Below are positions 18,301 through 27,027 of a DNA stretch of 64,000 bases, piece after piece. The DNA comes from Agrobacterium tumefaciens (GTDB lineage: Bacteria; Pseudomonadota; Alphaproteobacteria; Rhizobiales; Rhizobiaceae), in the NCBI RefSeq assembly GCF_013318015.2, contig NZ_CP115841.1, positions 2,356,001 through 2,420,000 on the forward strand. Direction: 5' to 3'. Position 1 is the stretch's first letter, and each line of letters begins with the position of its first letter. The translations under genes were made by a program, and so were the position numbers. The notes below the pieces were generated by a model. The model was not told where the DNA came from. It did not search any database and saw only the letters and a list, made by a program, of their open reading frames with translations.

Positions 18301-20817
18301 CGAGAAGATCAGCAGGATCTGCCAGATCAGCGCACCGAGCGGGTCCATGAAATACCAGCCGAGGATCGAGGCGAAGAACCATGCAATCGGCGTCAGCGAA
18401 CGGCGAAGGTTATCGACCATCTTCCACCGGCCGATCGCGGTAACACCACGGGCGCGGTCGAGAATATAGGGAAGCAGCTGCCAGTCGCCACGCGCCCAGC
18501 GATGCTGGCGCGAGACTTCCACCTCGTAGCGGGTTGGGAAATCCTCGACCAGTTCCACATCGGTCACCAGCGCGCAGCGCGCAAAGGATCCTTCGAGCAA
18601 ATCATGGCTGAGGATGGAGTTTTCCTCGATCCGGCCCTTAAGCGCCGCCTCGAAGGCATCCACGTCGTAAAGACCCTTACCGGTGAAGGTGCCTTCGGAG
18701 GTCAGGTCCTGATAAACGTCGGAAACGGTGAAGACGTAAGGGTCGATACCGCGATTGATCGAGAAGACACGCTGGAAGACGGAGGCATCCTTGCCCGTCG
18801 TCAGCGAAGGCGTAACGCGCGGCTGCAACAGGCCATAACCTTCAACCACACGTCCCGAGACCGGATCGATGACGGGGCGGTTGATCGGGTGATGCATCTT
18901 GCCGACGAGCTTGGTCACCGCATCGCGCATCAGGCGCGTATCGGCATCAAGCGTCATGACGTATTTGACATCGGCCGGCACGATATTGGCGCCACCGAGG
19001 AATGTCGTGTCCTTGTCGCCGCGCAGCAGCATGTTCAGTTCATGCAGCTTGCCACGCTTGCGCTCCCAGCCCATCCAGCAGCCTTCGGACGGGTTGTAGA
19101 TGCGGCGGCGGTGCAGCAGGTAGAAACGCGTCTTGCCATCGAAGGCATAACGGCTGTTCAGCGCCGCCAGTTCGCGCTTGGCATATTCGAGAATCTCGAG
19201 ATCGTCGCCGGACTGCTCATATTGGGCATCGCGCCAGTCGCTGACCAGCGCGAAATAAATCTCGCCATGCGGATTGGCGAGATAATGCACCTCGATATTG
19301 CGCATCATCTCGTCGACGCTGTCGCGGCTGGTCAACATGCAGGGCACGGCAACAAGCGTGCGGGCGTCCTGTGGAATACCGTTCTTGAACTCGTATCCGA
19401 CCAACCGGAACGGCTTCACGAAGAAAGTGACGAGCGTGTTGAACAGACCGGTCGCGCCTTCCGAAGCAGGCAATGCAAACATCAAGAGGAATGCGGTCAC
19501 CACATACCAGGGCATGCCCGCTTCGGCCAGGAACCAGCCGACGGCAAGCATGACGAGCGCGGTGATGAGAAACACTGGCGCCGCAATTGCGAGCCAGTTG
19601 AACTTGCGCATAGACCGGACGATATGCTGCGAGACCAGCGGCCTGTAAGCGAGCACCTTTTCAAGCTCGAACCGGCGCTCGCCGACGAGTACGGAGCCGA
19701 CATTGACGCGATGGTTTTCAGACACCTCGGCAGGCTCGCCGGATCTCGCCATTTCCACGGCGGCACGCGCGACCTCTACCTCTGTCTTGGGGGAGCGACG
19801 CGCAAGAAGCTCGATCGTGTTGCGATAGGTGTTGCGCGAACCGAAATCGAGAATCTCGTAATCGGTTTCCTCGCGCAGGACCTTGTCGATATGGCTGACT
19901 TCCTCGAACCACACCGACCATTCGGTATCGTCGATTTCCCTCAGGCTCTTGACGATATTGCCCATCGTCACATTGCCGGAGGCCAGCCGGTTGTGTTCCG
20001 ACATCATGACGTTTTCAGCGTCGGTGCCCGCAGCATGCAGGCGTTCTTCAAGCCAAGCAACCGCAAAACCCGAAGTCTGCGAGCCGTTTCTGAGGCGATA
20101 GAGGAACTGCGTCGCAAACGTCGGGTCATCGACCAGCGAATCGACCTGCTTGAGAAGCGCTGCGGAGGCTTCCGCATCGTTCAGGCGAATGATTTCGTCG
20201 ACGACTTCATTCGCCTTCTGGCGCATGCGGCGCGAGCGTTCCACGCGAATGGAGATGCGGCGAAGATTTTCGATGAGGACAAAACGGATGATGGAGGGCA
20301 GCGCCCACAATTCGCCGATCTGCAGCGTCTTCGACGTCTGGTAGCCATCCACCAGCGCCGTCATATTCTCGCGCGAGACCGTGCTGTGGGTATGGGCGAC
20401 ATAAAGCCAGCCGAGCGCCATGACCCGCGGGATCGTCACGCCGCCCACCGTCATTGTCGGCAGCTGGCGATAGAACTTGCGCGGAAAATCGCGGCGGACT
20501 TCCTGGATCGCCTCTTCGATGACGTAGTGGTTGTCGAGCAGCCATTCCGCCGCCGGCGTTATCGTCGCGCCATTTTCCGCGTCGACGGCCGTTGTGCGGT
20601 AGACCCGCAGGATTTCCTTCTCGTTCTCACGGTGGCGCTCGAAGAAGTCGAACTCCATGAAGCCGGGAAGGGTATCGGCACCGTCGCGCGAAAGCGCGGC
20701 ACCGGCATCATGCAGTTCCTCGACCGTCATATAGGACGCGCGAATCGAATCATTGTGATCGATCTGCTTCGTCTCGGAATCACGGGCGGCGGCGGTCGGG
20801 GTAATATGAAATGACAT
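12322..20817 (-). CDS. chvB: Cyclic beta-1,2-glucan synthase (ChvB/NdvB)
   Basis: Very large (2831 residues) inner-membrane enzyme that builds, chain-length-controls and cyclises periplasmic beta-1,2-glucan from UDP-glucose. Membrane segments lie near residues 415-470, 800-850 and 925-975. Between them is a GT-2-like/GT84 glycosyltransferase domain with DADTRL (about 624) and RHRWARGDWQLLPY (about 776; Q/RxxRW-type motif). The C-terminal third is a GH94 glucan phosphorylase-type domain with GGDWNDGMNRVG (about 2530). Length agrees with characterised Agrobacterium and Sinorhizobium proteins (about 2830). The reading frame is intact throughout. It converges on its export partner chvA. Confidence 0.97.
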   Translation of the reverse strand: MSFHITPTAAARDSETKQIDHNDSIRASYMTVEELHDAGAALSRDGADTLPGFMEFDFFERHRENEKEILRVYRTTAVDAENGATITPAAEWLLDNHYVIEEAIQEVRRDFPRKFYRQLPTMTVGGVTIPRVMALGWLYVAHTHSTVSRENMTALVDGYQTSKTLQIGELWALPSIIRFVLIENLRRISIRVERSRRMRQKANEVVDEIIRLNDAEASAALLKQVDSLVDDPTFATQFLYRLRNGSQTSGFAVAWLEERLHAAGTDAENVMMSEHNRLASGNVTMGNIVKSLREIDDTEWSVWFEEVSHIDKVLREETDYEILDFGSRNTYRNTIELLARRSPKTEVEVARAAVEMARSGEPAEVSENHRVNVGSVLVGERRFELEKVLAYRPLVSQHIVRSMRKFNWLAIAAPVFLITALVMLAVGWFLAEAGMPWYVVTAFLLMFALPASEGATGLFNTLVTFFVKPFRLVGYEFKNGIPQDARTLVAVPCMLTSRDSVDEMMRNIEVHYLANPHGEIYFALVSDWRDAQYEQSGDDLEILEYAKRELAALNSRYAFDGKTRFYLLHRRRIYNPSEGCWMGWERKRGKLHELNMLLRGDKDTTFLGGANIVPADVKYVMTLDADTRLMRDAVTKLVGKMHHPINRPVIDPVSGRVVEGYGLLQPRVTPSLTTGKDASVFQRVFSINRGIDPYVFTVSDVYQDLTSEGTFTGKGLYDVDAFEAALKGRIEENSILSHDLLEGSFARCALVTDVELVEDFPTRYEVEVSRQHRWARGDWQLLPYILDRARGVTAIGRWKMVDNLRRSLTPIAWFFASILGWYFMDPLGALIWQILLIFSLFVAPTLSLLSGLVPRSTDIVPQAHFHTIWSEIRATNAQVALRIVFIADSACMMTDAIVRSLYRLLVSHKLMLEWRTAASMQSSAQGGITYYFRQMWHAPVVAMLGLLFAALPGDNAFLIGIPFTLLWVLSPAVAWYVSQSAETEDRLFVSEHVSFELRKIARRTWRYYEAFVTPQENHLPPDNFQETPEPIVASRTSPTNIGVYLLSIISARQFGWISFADTLERIENTIQTVEKMEKHRGHLYNWYHTDTLQTLGPRYVSAVDSGNLAGHLIAVSSACRQWAEAPSAHLQGNLDGIGDLAGILRETLKALPDDRKNLRPLHRRLEERIIGFSNALASVKREHEFASIRVINLAVLARDIQKLATNVDHEVKSAQSAEVTRWAQLLVDCCEAHISDSAIDLTNMEPLRQRLASLRDRSRNLAFSMDFTFLYRKDRRLLSIGYRVESKELDEACYDLLASECRLTSLFAIAKGDLPTEHWYRLGRQVVPIGAQGALVSWSGSMFEYLMPPLVMQERQGGILNQTNNLIVKEQMNHGRRLGTPWGISEAAFNARDHNMNYQYTNFGVPTLGLKRGLGQNAVIAPYASILASQYDPDGALENLDKLRKLGALGQYGFHDAVDFTPTRVPDGKVCAVVYNYYAHHHGMSIAAVANVAFDGVLRELFHSDPVIEAAELLLQEKAPREVPVMSAKYEPETPGKEQADLLRAEVRSIADPAVRDREVVFLSNGHYSTMLTSTGAGYSKWNGQAISRWKADPTEDRWGTFIFLRDTTNGQWWSATAEPRVIEGEKTKTIFTDDKAEFHKNVGDLQSVVECIVATEHDADGRRVTLLNVGSEDRYIEVTSYMEPVIASEDDDNAHPLFSRMFVQTEIGRRGDVIRAWRNRRSPNEPGTIIAHLAADNAGPSRPTEFETDRAKFIGRGRSLGEAAAFDTGATLSNTDGFTLDPILSLRRTVRVPAGKKVSVIFWTIAAPSREEVDKAIDRYRHPDAFAHELVHAWTRTQVQMRHVGVTSQQAAAFQHLGRYLTYPDMHLRADSETLKTGLASQRALWPLAISGDFPIFSLRINDDMDMDIAREALSAHEYLRSRGVIFDLVIVNERAASYAQDMQHALDHISEAQRRINPADGGRPHVFSVRRDLMDEETWSALLAASRVVLHVRNGKIVDQINRAVSLFAAHRGPDGATEAAQARLPVPAFPVAEAVEDAGDLDFWNGFGGFAKSGEEYVVRLHGGQSTPHPWINVISNESFGFHVSAEGAGFTWSRNSRDYQLTPWSNDPVINRPGEAFYVADVETGKLYTPCAALSRDPEALFETRHGLGYSVMTGKTDKLEVEVTQTVDREKPVKFSQLIVRNKGSKSRRLKVYAYVEWVLGNNGQKSAPFILSRHDASSNAIFASNPYSIDYSTRTAFLTLDSEASGFTTSRREFIGRFGSAQAPQGIVSGAALSGSTEVDGDPCAALMQEIHLKPGEERHMTFILGDADNAEEAATLVEQVRAADFQSVLEGSKAFWTGFTGQLQVTTPDAGFNHMVNSWLPYQALACRILARTAFYQSSGAFGFRDQLQDTLAFLLYQPDLARKQILRAAGRQFAEGDVQHWWLPLTGAGVRTTISDDVVWLAYAINQYVSATGDAAILDESIPFIKGPALMPGQHDAFFQPETSDKSASLYEHAALALDLAIHRTGENGLPLILGGDWNDGMNRVGIGGKGTSVWLGWFLAGALRDFIAIAEKRGDADRVGRWSAHREKLRNALETAGWDGSYYRRGYFDDGTPLGSATSEECQIDSLGQSWSVLSGEGEEGRSRQAMDAVIEHLVDEKAGIIRLFTPPFSRAPHDPGYIKGYPPGVRENGGQYTHAATWVVLALAKQGRAQEAWNCFKLLNPVNHALDAASSETYRVEPYVVTADVYGEGAYAGRGGWSWYTGSAGWLYRAAIEGILGITRTEGKLHIAPSLPEDWSGFSVKITLDGKAKDIVVSRKAGTAEVSVSVDGKPLSADDRVIPFD

Positions 20818-21384
20818 CGGCTCGTATTCTGAACTTTATGGAGAATTGTTCGACTTGACCGGCGTTTCGTCCGTGGCGGGAATACGCACGAAATCGGGCC
20901 ACGCTATATTTATGACTTATCCTGAACCTTCGGTGAACCGGATCAGACGTTGTGTGCAACGCATCGTCAAACGGCGAATATCCGCAAGCACGGCGTTTTG
21001 CTGCGCGATCCCTCCGACCATGCAAAGCCGGGGATCTCTGCGGACAATGGATTTTCGACGACAGGAAAATTTCGCCCTATGGCCCGGCAATGCCGTTCCA
21101 ACCGGATTTCGCACCTTCCCCCACGGCGAAAATTGTTCGCGCAACGTCAGATAGTCCCCCTTTGACACCTGAAGGGCAACGCGAGGCCGAGAAGGCCTGC
21201 GCCACATCCGAAACGCTAATGCCCCAGGACGTCTATAGTTCCATGCCACCTGTCGCGATACGATGCAAGCGATGAATTTCAAGGCATTCCGGCTCCGGGA
21301 ACGCCCCTTACATGCCCGCGTATATGCTGCTATGAAATTTGCAAAAAGCGCTGGAAAAAAGCGGCGTAACCAGGGACTTCGAAA
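20818..21384. other. 567-bp intergenic region between chvB and the M20 hydrolase
   Basis: Divergent promoter region. I see no convincing gene, terminator or repeat. The frames open here are short and lack both a ribosome-binding site and recognisable protein features. A TTGACA hexamer at about 21170 is a possible -35 element for the rightward gene, without a clear -10. Confidence 0.4.
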
Positions 21385-22563
21385 ATGACCAGACAGACCG
21401 CAAACATTGCCTCCTTCGCCAACCATATGCCGGATGTGGTGGCAATCCGCCGCCACCTGCACCGGCATCCCGAAATCGGTCTTTCCGAATTCCAGACCTC
21501 GGATTTCATTGCCGGGCAGCTGGTGGAAATGGGTTACGAAGTAACGCGCGGACTTGCCGGAACCGGTATCGTCGCCACGCTCCGCAATGGCGACAGTGCC
21601 CGCACGCTCGGCATTCGCGCCGATATCGATGCCCTGCCGATCCGTGAGGAAACTGGAGCGGAATATGCAAGCGCCAATGATGGCGTCATGCATGCCTGCG
21701 GCCATGACGGACACACGGCCATGCTCCTGGGGGCCGCGAAGATCATCGCCGAACGCAGGAATTTCGATGGGACCCTGCATCTGATCTTCCAGCCGGCGGA
21801 GGAGAATTTCGGCGGCGCCCGCATCATGATCGAGGACGGACTGTTCGACCGCTTCCCATGCGATGCGGTTTTTGCCCTCCATAACGATCCCGGCGTACCC
21901 TTCGGACAATTCGTCCTGCGCGACGGCCCGATCCTTGCCGCCGTCGATGAATGCAGGATCACCGTCAACGGATATGGCGGCCACGGCGCCGAACCGCAGG
22001 ATGCGGCCGACCCTATCGTTGCGGGCGCCAGTATCATCATGGCCTTGCAGACGGTGGTGTCCCGTAACATCCATCCGCAACTATCGGCGGTCGTCACTGT
22101 TGGCGCATTTCATGCTGGCGTTGCGAGCAACGTCATTCCCGAGAAGGCGGAAATGCTGCTCACCATCCGTTCCTTTGACGCGGGTGTGCGCGACGAACTG
22201 GAAAAGCGTATCCGGGCGATAGCCGAAGGCCAGGCGGCCAGCTATGGCATGAGTGTCACGCTCGATTACGAGCGCGGCTACAATGCGACAGTCAACCACA
22301 AGGCGGAAACGGACTATGTCGCCGGTCTGGCCCGTCGTTTTGCCGGGGCGGAAAAGGTGGTCGAAATGCAGCGCCCGTCCATGGGCGCGGAAGACTTCGC
22401 CTACATGCTTGAAAAACGGCCCGGCTGCTACTTCTTCCTCGGTACCGCGCGCACCGAAAACGACCCGCCGCTGCACCATCCGAAATTCGACTTCAACGAC
22501 GATATCCTGCCAATCGGAACCGCCTTCTGGGTCGATCTGGCGGAGGATTATCTCAAGGCGTGA
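21385..22563 (+). CDS. M20-family amidohydrolase (hippurate hydrolase/N-acyl-amino-acid deacylase type)
   Basis: A 392-residue cytoplasmic metalloamidase of the M20D group that cleaves N-acyl amino acids or related amides. Visible motifs are RRHLHRHPEIGLSE near the N-terminus, GIRADIDALPIREETG, the metal-binding HACGHDGHTAMLLGAA, the catalytic glutamates in FQPAEENFGGA, and SMGAEDFAYML near the C-terminus. The dimerisation insert (about 185-300) is intact. The natural substrate cannot be told from sequence; hippurate, indole-acetyl-amino-acid and N-acetyl substrates occur among close relatives. It is a single gene with its own terminator. Confidence 0.88.
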   Translation: MTRQTANIASFANHMPDVVAIRRHLHRHPEIGLSEFQTSDFIAGQLVEMGYEVTRGLAGTGIVATLRNGDSARTLGIRADIDALPIREETGAEYASANDGVMHACGHDGHTAMLLGAAKIIAERRNFDGTLHLIFQPAEENFGGARIMIEDGLFDRFPCDAVFALHNDPGVPFGQFVLRDGPILAAVDECRITVNGYGGHGAEPQDAADPIVAGASIIMALQTVVSRNIHPQLSAVVTVGAFHAGVASNVIPEKAEMLLTIRSFDAGVRDELEKRIRAIAEGQAASYGMSVTLDYERGYNATVNHKAETDYVAGLARRFAGAEKVVEMQRPSMGAEDFAYMLEKRPGCYFFLGTARTENDPPLHHPKFDFNDDILPIGTAFWVDLAEDYLKA

Positions 22564-22571
22564 ATGAATGT

Positions 22572-22608
22572 AAAAAGGCCGGTCGGAGGAGCGACCGGCC
22601 TTTTTTTC
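22572..22608 (+). terminator. Terminator of the M20 hydrolase
   Basis: AAAGGCCGGTCG / CGACCGGCCTTT stem with a GAGGAG-type loop followed by seven T residues, 10 bp after the stop. It would also work on the opposite strand for the small gene at 22640-22783. Confidence 0.85.
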
Positions 22609-22639
22609 TCAAGTTTCCTGATGAGAAAATCTGGGAGGA

Positions 22640-22783
22640 TCAGGGAACGAGACCGAGTATGACCGCCGCGACAAAAGCCACGCACACGCCGACAAGAGCC
22701 GCGTGAACCGAATCTCTCCAGTTTCGCTGCGACTGGGGCTGCGAGACAAAGTCTTTTGCTTTTCCGGCCTTGGAATAAGACAT
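22640..22783 (-). CDS. Small single-pass membrane protein, 47 residues, unknown function
   Basis: Too short for ordinary gene callers. ATG at 22783 is preceded by AAGGGAG at a suitable distance. The product begins MSYSKAGKAKDFVSQPQSQ, continues with a polar NWRDSVH stretch and ends in one hydrophobic helix (AALVGVCVAFVAAVILGLV) followed by a final proline. It looks like a C-tail-anchored inner-membrane microprotein. I recognise no family. Downstream, the hairpin at 22572-22608 can act as its terminator in reverse (A-tract on the plus strand before the stem). Confidence 0.6.
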   Translation of the reverse strand: MSYSKAGKAKDFVSQPQSQRNWRDSVHAALVGVCVAFVAAVILGLVP

Positions 22784-23015
22784 TGTACAACTCCCTTCCC
22801 TGCTCGGCCCGTCAAAGCGGGCACTGCTTATTTCCCGTGAAGAATAGCTTTATTCCCCACTGTTTCAGTAGAGATAAAATTCCATAAGTTCGGCGCATTG
22901 GGAAAAATACGGATCGCGACTTGCCGCCGGACAAGCATCAATCTACCCATTGCGCAGGATCAACGTCGCAGACGGCATTTCCGTTCAAAATCATTGGCAG
23001 GCTCGGATAAGGACC

Positions 23016-24119
23016 ATGACGGATATCGACGCCATCATCATAGGAGCCGGGGTGATCGGACTGGCGACGGCCCGCGAACTGGCGATGCGTGGTCTTTCCG
23101 TCATCATCCTCGAAGGCGAAAAGGAATTCGGTTCCGCCACCTCTTCGCGCAACAGCGAGGTTATTCACGCCGGGCTTTATTATCCTGAAGGCAGCCTCAA
23201 GGCACGCCTTTGCGTTGAAGGCAGGGAGCGGCTTTATACGTTCTGCCAGAGCCATGGCGTTTCGCACCGCCGCTGCGGCAAACTCATCGTGGCAGCGAAT
23301 GCGGACGAAACGGTTCTGTTGGCGACACTCAAGGAAAAGGGTAACGCCAATGGCTGCGACGACCTCGAACTGATCGATGCCACGCAGGCGCTGTCGCTCG
23401 AGCCTGCGCTCACCTGCGTAGCGGCCCTGCTTTCACCTTCGACCGGCATCATTGATAGCCATGGTTATATGCTGGCGCTGCTCGGCGACGCGCAAGACCA
23501 TGGCGCAGCCCTCGCCCTGAATGCACCATTCGAAAGGGCGGAAACGACCGGCAACGGTTTCCGCGTTCACGTTGGCGGCAAGGAACCTCTCAGCCTGACA
23601 TGCCGGCTGCTCGTCAACTCCGCCGGCCTTCTGGCACCGCTGGCGGCAAAACAGATCGAGGGATTGCCGAAGCACACGATCCCGGAGGCGCGTTTCGCCA
23701 AAGGCAGCTATTTTTCGCTGACCGGCAAGTCGCCTTTTTCACGGCTCATCTACCCCGCTCCGCACACCCACGGCCTTGGCGTGCACCTCACCCTGGATCT
23801 TGCCGGTCAGGCCCGTTTCGGGCCGGATGTGGAGTGGGTCGACACCATTGATTATGCCGTCGATCCCCGCCGCATGGAGGGTTTTGGCGACGCGATCCGC
23901 CGCTATTGGCCGGGCCTACCGGAACACGCGCTGATCCCGGCCTATTCGGGCATCCGGCCGAAGATTTCAGGACCCGACGAACCGGCCATGGATTTTCGCA
24001 TCGACGGGCCGGAAACCCACGGACTTGCCGGTCTCGTCAATCTTTTCGGCATCGAAAGCCCCGGCCTCACCGCCTCGCTGGCGATGGCCAACGAGGTTGC
24101 GGCACGGCTCGAGGCCTGA
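23016..24119 (+). CDS. FAD-dependent oxidoreductase, L-2-hydroxyglutarate oxidase-like
   Basis: A 367-residue DAO-superfamily flavoenzyme. The dinucleotide-binding fold is at the very N-terminus ([20 protein letters not shown]) and the LhgO/L2HGDH hallmark [20 protein letters not shown] follows near residue 45. The C-terminus has the FAD-closing IRPKISGP and [19 protein letters not shown]. In this family the reaction is oxidation of L-2-hydroxyglutarate to 2-oxoglutarate with electrons passed to quinone. The start at 23016 is chosen because the fold begins there; the frame is open to 22950. A D-2-hydroxyacid dehydrogenase of the D2HGDH type lies 5 kb away. Confidence 0.8.
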   Translation: MTDIDAIIIGAGVIGLATARELAMRGLSVIILEGEKEFGSATSSRNSEVIHAGLYYPEGSLKARLCVEGRERLYTFCQSHGVSHRRCGKLIVAANADETVLLATLKEKGNANGCDDLELIDATQALSLEPALTCVAALLSPSTGIIDSHGYMLALLGDAQDHGAALALNAPFERAETTGNGFRVHVGGKEPLSLTCRLLVNSAGLLAPLAAKQIEGLPKHTIPEARFAKGSYFSLTGKSPFSRLIYPAPHTHGLGVHLTLDLAGQARFGPDVEWVDTIDYAVDPRRMEGFGDAIRRYWPGLPEHALIPAYSGIRPKISGPDEPAMDFRIDGPETHGLAGLVNLFGIESPGLTASLAMANEVAARLEA

Positions 24120-24131
24120 TCTCACCTGATC

Positions 24132-25106
24132 TCAGCCGAAACGGGACAGCGCGCTCGCCATGATCTCCGGATCGACATTGCCGCCGGAGGCAACCGCAAT
24201 CACCGTTTCGCTCTCCAGCTCGTTGCCGTGAAACAGCGCCGCCGCCAAGGCCACCGCGCCGCCCGGCTCGACGACGACCTTCAGCCTGTTGAAGGCGAGA
24301 ACCATGGCCCGCAGTGCTTCATCTTCGGTTACGGCAATGCCTTTTCCGCAAAGCCCAACCATAATCGGGAAGGTGATGTTACCGGGCTGAGGCGTGACGA
24401 TTGCATCGCAGATCGAACCGGAAGTCGTTGCATTCCGCTCGATCCTGCCCGCTGCGAGTGAGCGCGCCACATCGTCGAACCGCTCGGGTTCTGACGTCCT
24501 GACCTTGTAGTTCGGCGCTTTCGCCGCAAGGGCAAGGGAGATGCCGGATGTGAGGCCGCCGCCGCCGCAGGGCACGAGAACCTCGGCCGCATCGATACCG
24601 AGTTCCAAGCCCTGTTCGGCGATTTCCAGCCCGACAGTCCCCTGCCCTGCAATCACCAGCGGTTCGTCGTAGGGCCTGATAAGGGTCAGTCCGCGCTCGC
24701 TCGACAGGCGGTCGCCAATGGCGTCGCGATCGTCATTCGCCCGGTCATAGAGCACCACTTCCGCACCATAGTCGCGGGTATTGTCGATTTTGATTTTTGG
24801 TGCATCGGAGGGCATGATGATGACGGCAGGCACGCCATGCAGACGAGCAGCAAGCGCGACGCCCTGCGCATGGTTGCCCGAGGAAAAGGCGATCACGCCA
24901 CGGGCGCGCACATCGGCCGGCAGACCGGATACCGCCGACCAGCCGCCGCGAAATTTGAACGAACCCGTTCTTTGCAGGCACTCGGCCTTCACGAACAGCT
25001 TTCGCCCGGCAATCTCATCCAGAAAATGCGACGACAGAAGCGGTGTCCGCACCGCATGTTCGCCGATGCGCTGGCGCGCTGCCTCAATCATCGAAATATC
25101 TGTCAT
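24132..25106 (-). CDS. PLP-dependent threonine/serine dehydratase family protein
   Basis: A 324-residue fold-type II PLP enzyme that deaminates threonine or serine (or 3-hydroxyaspartate) to the 2-oxo acid and ammonia. The PLP lysine is in GSFKFRGG (about residue 55); SSGNHAQGVALAARLHG and the phosphate-binding CGGGGLTSGISLA are present. It is short, with no C-terminal ACT regulatory domain, so it is the catabolic type rather than biosynthetic IlvA. Start at ATG 25106 with GGGGCAGG upstream; the frame is open to 25154. It converges on the flavoenzyme with a 12-bp gap. Confidence 0.85.
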   Translation of the reverse strand: MTDISMIEAARQRIGEHAVRTPLLSSHFLDEIAGRKLFVKAECLQRTGSFKFRGGWSAVSGLPADVRARGVIAFSSGNHAQGVALAARLHGVPAVIIMPSDAPKIKIDNTRDYGAEVVLYDRANDDRDAIGDRLSSERGLTLIRPYDEPLVIAGQGTVGLEIAEQGLELGIDAAEVLVPCGGGGLTSGISLALAAKAPNYKVRTSEPERFDDVARSLAAGRIERNATTSGSICDAIVTPQPGNITFPIMVGLCGKGIAVTEDEALRAMVLAFNRLKVVVEPGGAVALAAALFHGNELESETVIAVASGGNVDPEIMASALSRFG

Positions 25107-25177
25107 GCCCTGCCCCTGTAATGCGGATGTTGGGTGTACATTAGGAGGTCGCAATTAATAGTGAAACCGGCTGGACA

Positions 25178-25206
25178 AGAAAAATCCCCGGTCTTGGCCG
25201 GGGATC
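25178..25206 (-). terminator. Terminator of the sugar-acid dehydratase operon
   Basis: Minus-strand stem ATCCCCGG / CCGGGGAT followed by TTTTC, 28 bp beyond the stop of the IlvD/Edd gene. Confidence 0.8.
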
Positions 25207-25233
25207 TTTCGTCATGCGCTTGCAAATGAATGG

Positions 25234-27018
25234 TCAGTGGTTGTGCCGGGGCATCTTCTCGGCAATCCGGCGGAAATCCGCGGCCCCTTCCAGAACCGCA
25301 CCGTCCGAAAGCTGGGTCACCGATTGACGATAGATGCGCTGCCAGGGCGTGGCATCCGCAGGCACCGCAGGAATGCCATCGGCCTTTCGGGCAGCAAGCT
25401 CTGCATCCGGTACCAACGCGTCGCACTTGCCCTGATTGAAATCGATGCGGATCACGTCACCCGTGCGAAGCCATGCCAGTCCTCCACCGGCGGCACTTTC
25501 TGGCGAGGCATTGAGGATCGACGGGCTATCCGCGGTTCCCGATTGCCGGCCGTCGCCGATTGTCGGCAGGCTGGTGATGCCTTTTTTCAACAGCGCGTCC
25601 GGCGGCTGCATGTTGACGACCTCAGCCGAACCCGGCCAGCCGAGCGGTCCGGCCCCGCGAATGACGAGAATGGTGCGCTCATCGATATCGAGAGAAGGAT
25701 CGTTGATACGGGCGTGATAGTCTTCCGAACCATCGAAAACTACACATTTGCCCTCGAAAATCCCCTCACGACCCGGCTCGCTCAAATAACGCTGCCGGAA
25801 TTCCGCCGAGATCACGCTCGTCTTCATGATGGCGAAATCGAACAGATTGCCCTTGAGGACGAGGAAACCGGCCCGTTCCTTGAGCGGCTTATCGTAAGGA
25901 AGGATTACGTCGCGGTCGGTCGATTCCCGCCCGTCCAGATTTTCCGCCACGGTCTTGCCGGTCACGGTCGGACAGCTCCCATCAAGCTTGCCTGCCTTCA
26001 GAAGCTCCCACATGATGGCGGGCGTACCGCCGGCACGGTGATATTTCTCGCCCAGCCATTTTCCGGCGGGCTGGACATTGGCGATGAGCGGAATGTCATA
26101 ACCGTGAACCTGCCAGTCTTCCTCGCGAAGTTCGACGCCCGCATGTTTCGCCATCGCCGCCAGATGCGGCTGGGCATTTGTCGAACCGCCGATCGCCGAA
26201 TTGACGCGGATCGCGTTCAAAAACGCCTCGCGCGTCATGATATCCGAAGGCTTGATATTCTCGACAACCAGTTCGACGGCGCGGCGGCCGGTGCGATAGG
26301 CCATCTGGCCGCGTTCGCGGTAAGCGGCCGGGATCGCGCCGCAGCCGGTCAGCGACATACCGAGCGCTTCTGCGATGGCATTCATGGTAGAGGCCGTGCC
26401 CATGGTGTTGCAGTGGCCAACCGACGGAGCGGATTCGAGCGCCGCCTGCAGGAATTCCTCGCGGGTGATTTCGCCGGCGCCGTATTTGCGGCGCATGCGC
26501 CAGATGACCGTGCCGGAACCAACCAGATCGCCGTCATGATATCCGTCGAGCATCGGCCCACCGGATAAGACGATAGCCGGAATATCAACCGTGCTTGCCG
26601 CCATCAGCGCCGAAGGCGTGGTCTTGTCACAGCCCGTGGTCAACACGACGCCATCGAGCGGATAACCGTAAAGCACTTCCACCAGGCTGAGATAAGCAAG
26701 ATTGCGGTCAAGCGCCGCTGTCGGTCGCTTGCAGTTTTCGAACATCGGATGGGTCGGAAACTCGATGGGGATGCCGCCCGCATCACGGATACCATCGCGC
26801 ACCCGCTTGACCAGTTCGACATGGACGCGGTTGCAGGGCGTCAGGTCGCTGCCGCTCTGCGCGATGCCGATGACCGGCTTACCGGAACGCAGCTCTTCCG
26901 GCGTCACGCCATAATTCATGAAGCGCTCCAGATAGAGCGCCGTCATGTCGAGATGGTCAGGGTTGTCGAACCAGTCCTGGGATCGCAGCCGCCGCACGGG
27001 TGTCTTGTCGTCGCTCAT
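25234..27018 (-). CDS. IlvD/Edd-family sugar-acid dehydratase (arabinonate dehydratase type)
   Basis: A 594-residue Fe-S dehydratase that converts an aldonic acid to its 2-keto-3-deoxy form. Iron-sulfur cysteines are visible in [24 protein letters not shown] and [12 protein letters not shown]. The N-terminus [20 protein letters not shown] is characteristic of the sugar-acid branch (L-arabinonate/D-xylonate dehydratases) rather than of biosynthetic IlvD. It is the third gene of the leftward operon after the DenD-like and HIBADH-like genes (10-bp gap to the latter), opposite a XylX-like dehydratase and a TRAP transporter. The exact substrate (pentonate or other) is inferred, not shown. Confidence 0.87.
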   Translation of the reverse strand: MSDDKTPVRRLRSQDWFDNPDHLDMTALYLERFMNYGVTPEELRSGKPVIGIAQSGSDLTPCNRVHVELVKRVRDGIRDAGGIPIEFPTHPMFENCKRPTAALDRNLAYLSLVEVLYGYPLDGVVLTTGCDKTTPSALMAASTVDIPAIVLSGGPMLDGYHDGDLVGSGTVIWRMRRKYGAGEITREEFLQAALESAPSVGHCNTMGTASTMNAIAEALGMSLTGCGAIPAAYRERGQMAYRTGRRAVELVVENIKPSDIMTREAFLNAIRVNSAIGGSTNAQPHLAAMAKHAGVELREEDWQVHGYDIPLIANVQPAGKWLGEKYHRAGGTPAIMWELLKAGKLDGSCPTVTGKTVAENLDGRESTDRDVILPYDKPLKERAGFLVLKGNLFDFAIMKTSVISAEFRQRYLSEPGREGIFEGKCVVFDGSEDYHARINDPSLDIDERTILVIRGAGPLGWPGSAEVVNMQPPDALLKKGITSLPTIGDGRQSGTADSPSILNASPESAAGGGLAWLRTGDVIRIDFNQGKCDALVPDAELAARKADGIPAVPADATPWQRIYRQSVTQLSDGAVLEGAADFRRIAEKMPRHNH

Positions 27019-27027
27019 GAGACCGCC

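Noticed and set aside
17119..20814. 1231-codon open frame on the plus strand opposite chvB
   Set aside because: It is antisense to a fully convincing chvB frame; the composition is Arg/His/Gln-rich with no domains, as expected for the shadow of a high-GC gene.
22548..22790. 80-codon minus-strand frame over the small membrane protein
   Set aside because: Arg/Ser-rich with no features; the overlapping 47-codon frame has the better ribosome site and a clean transmembrane helix.
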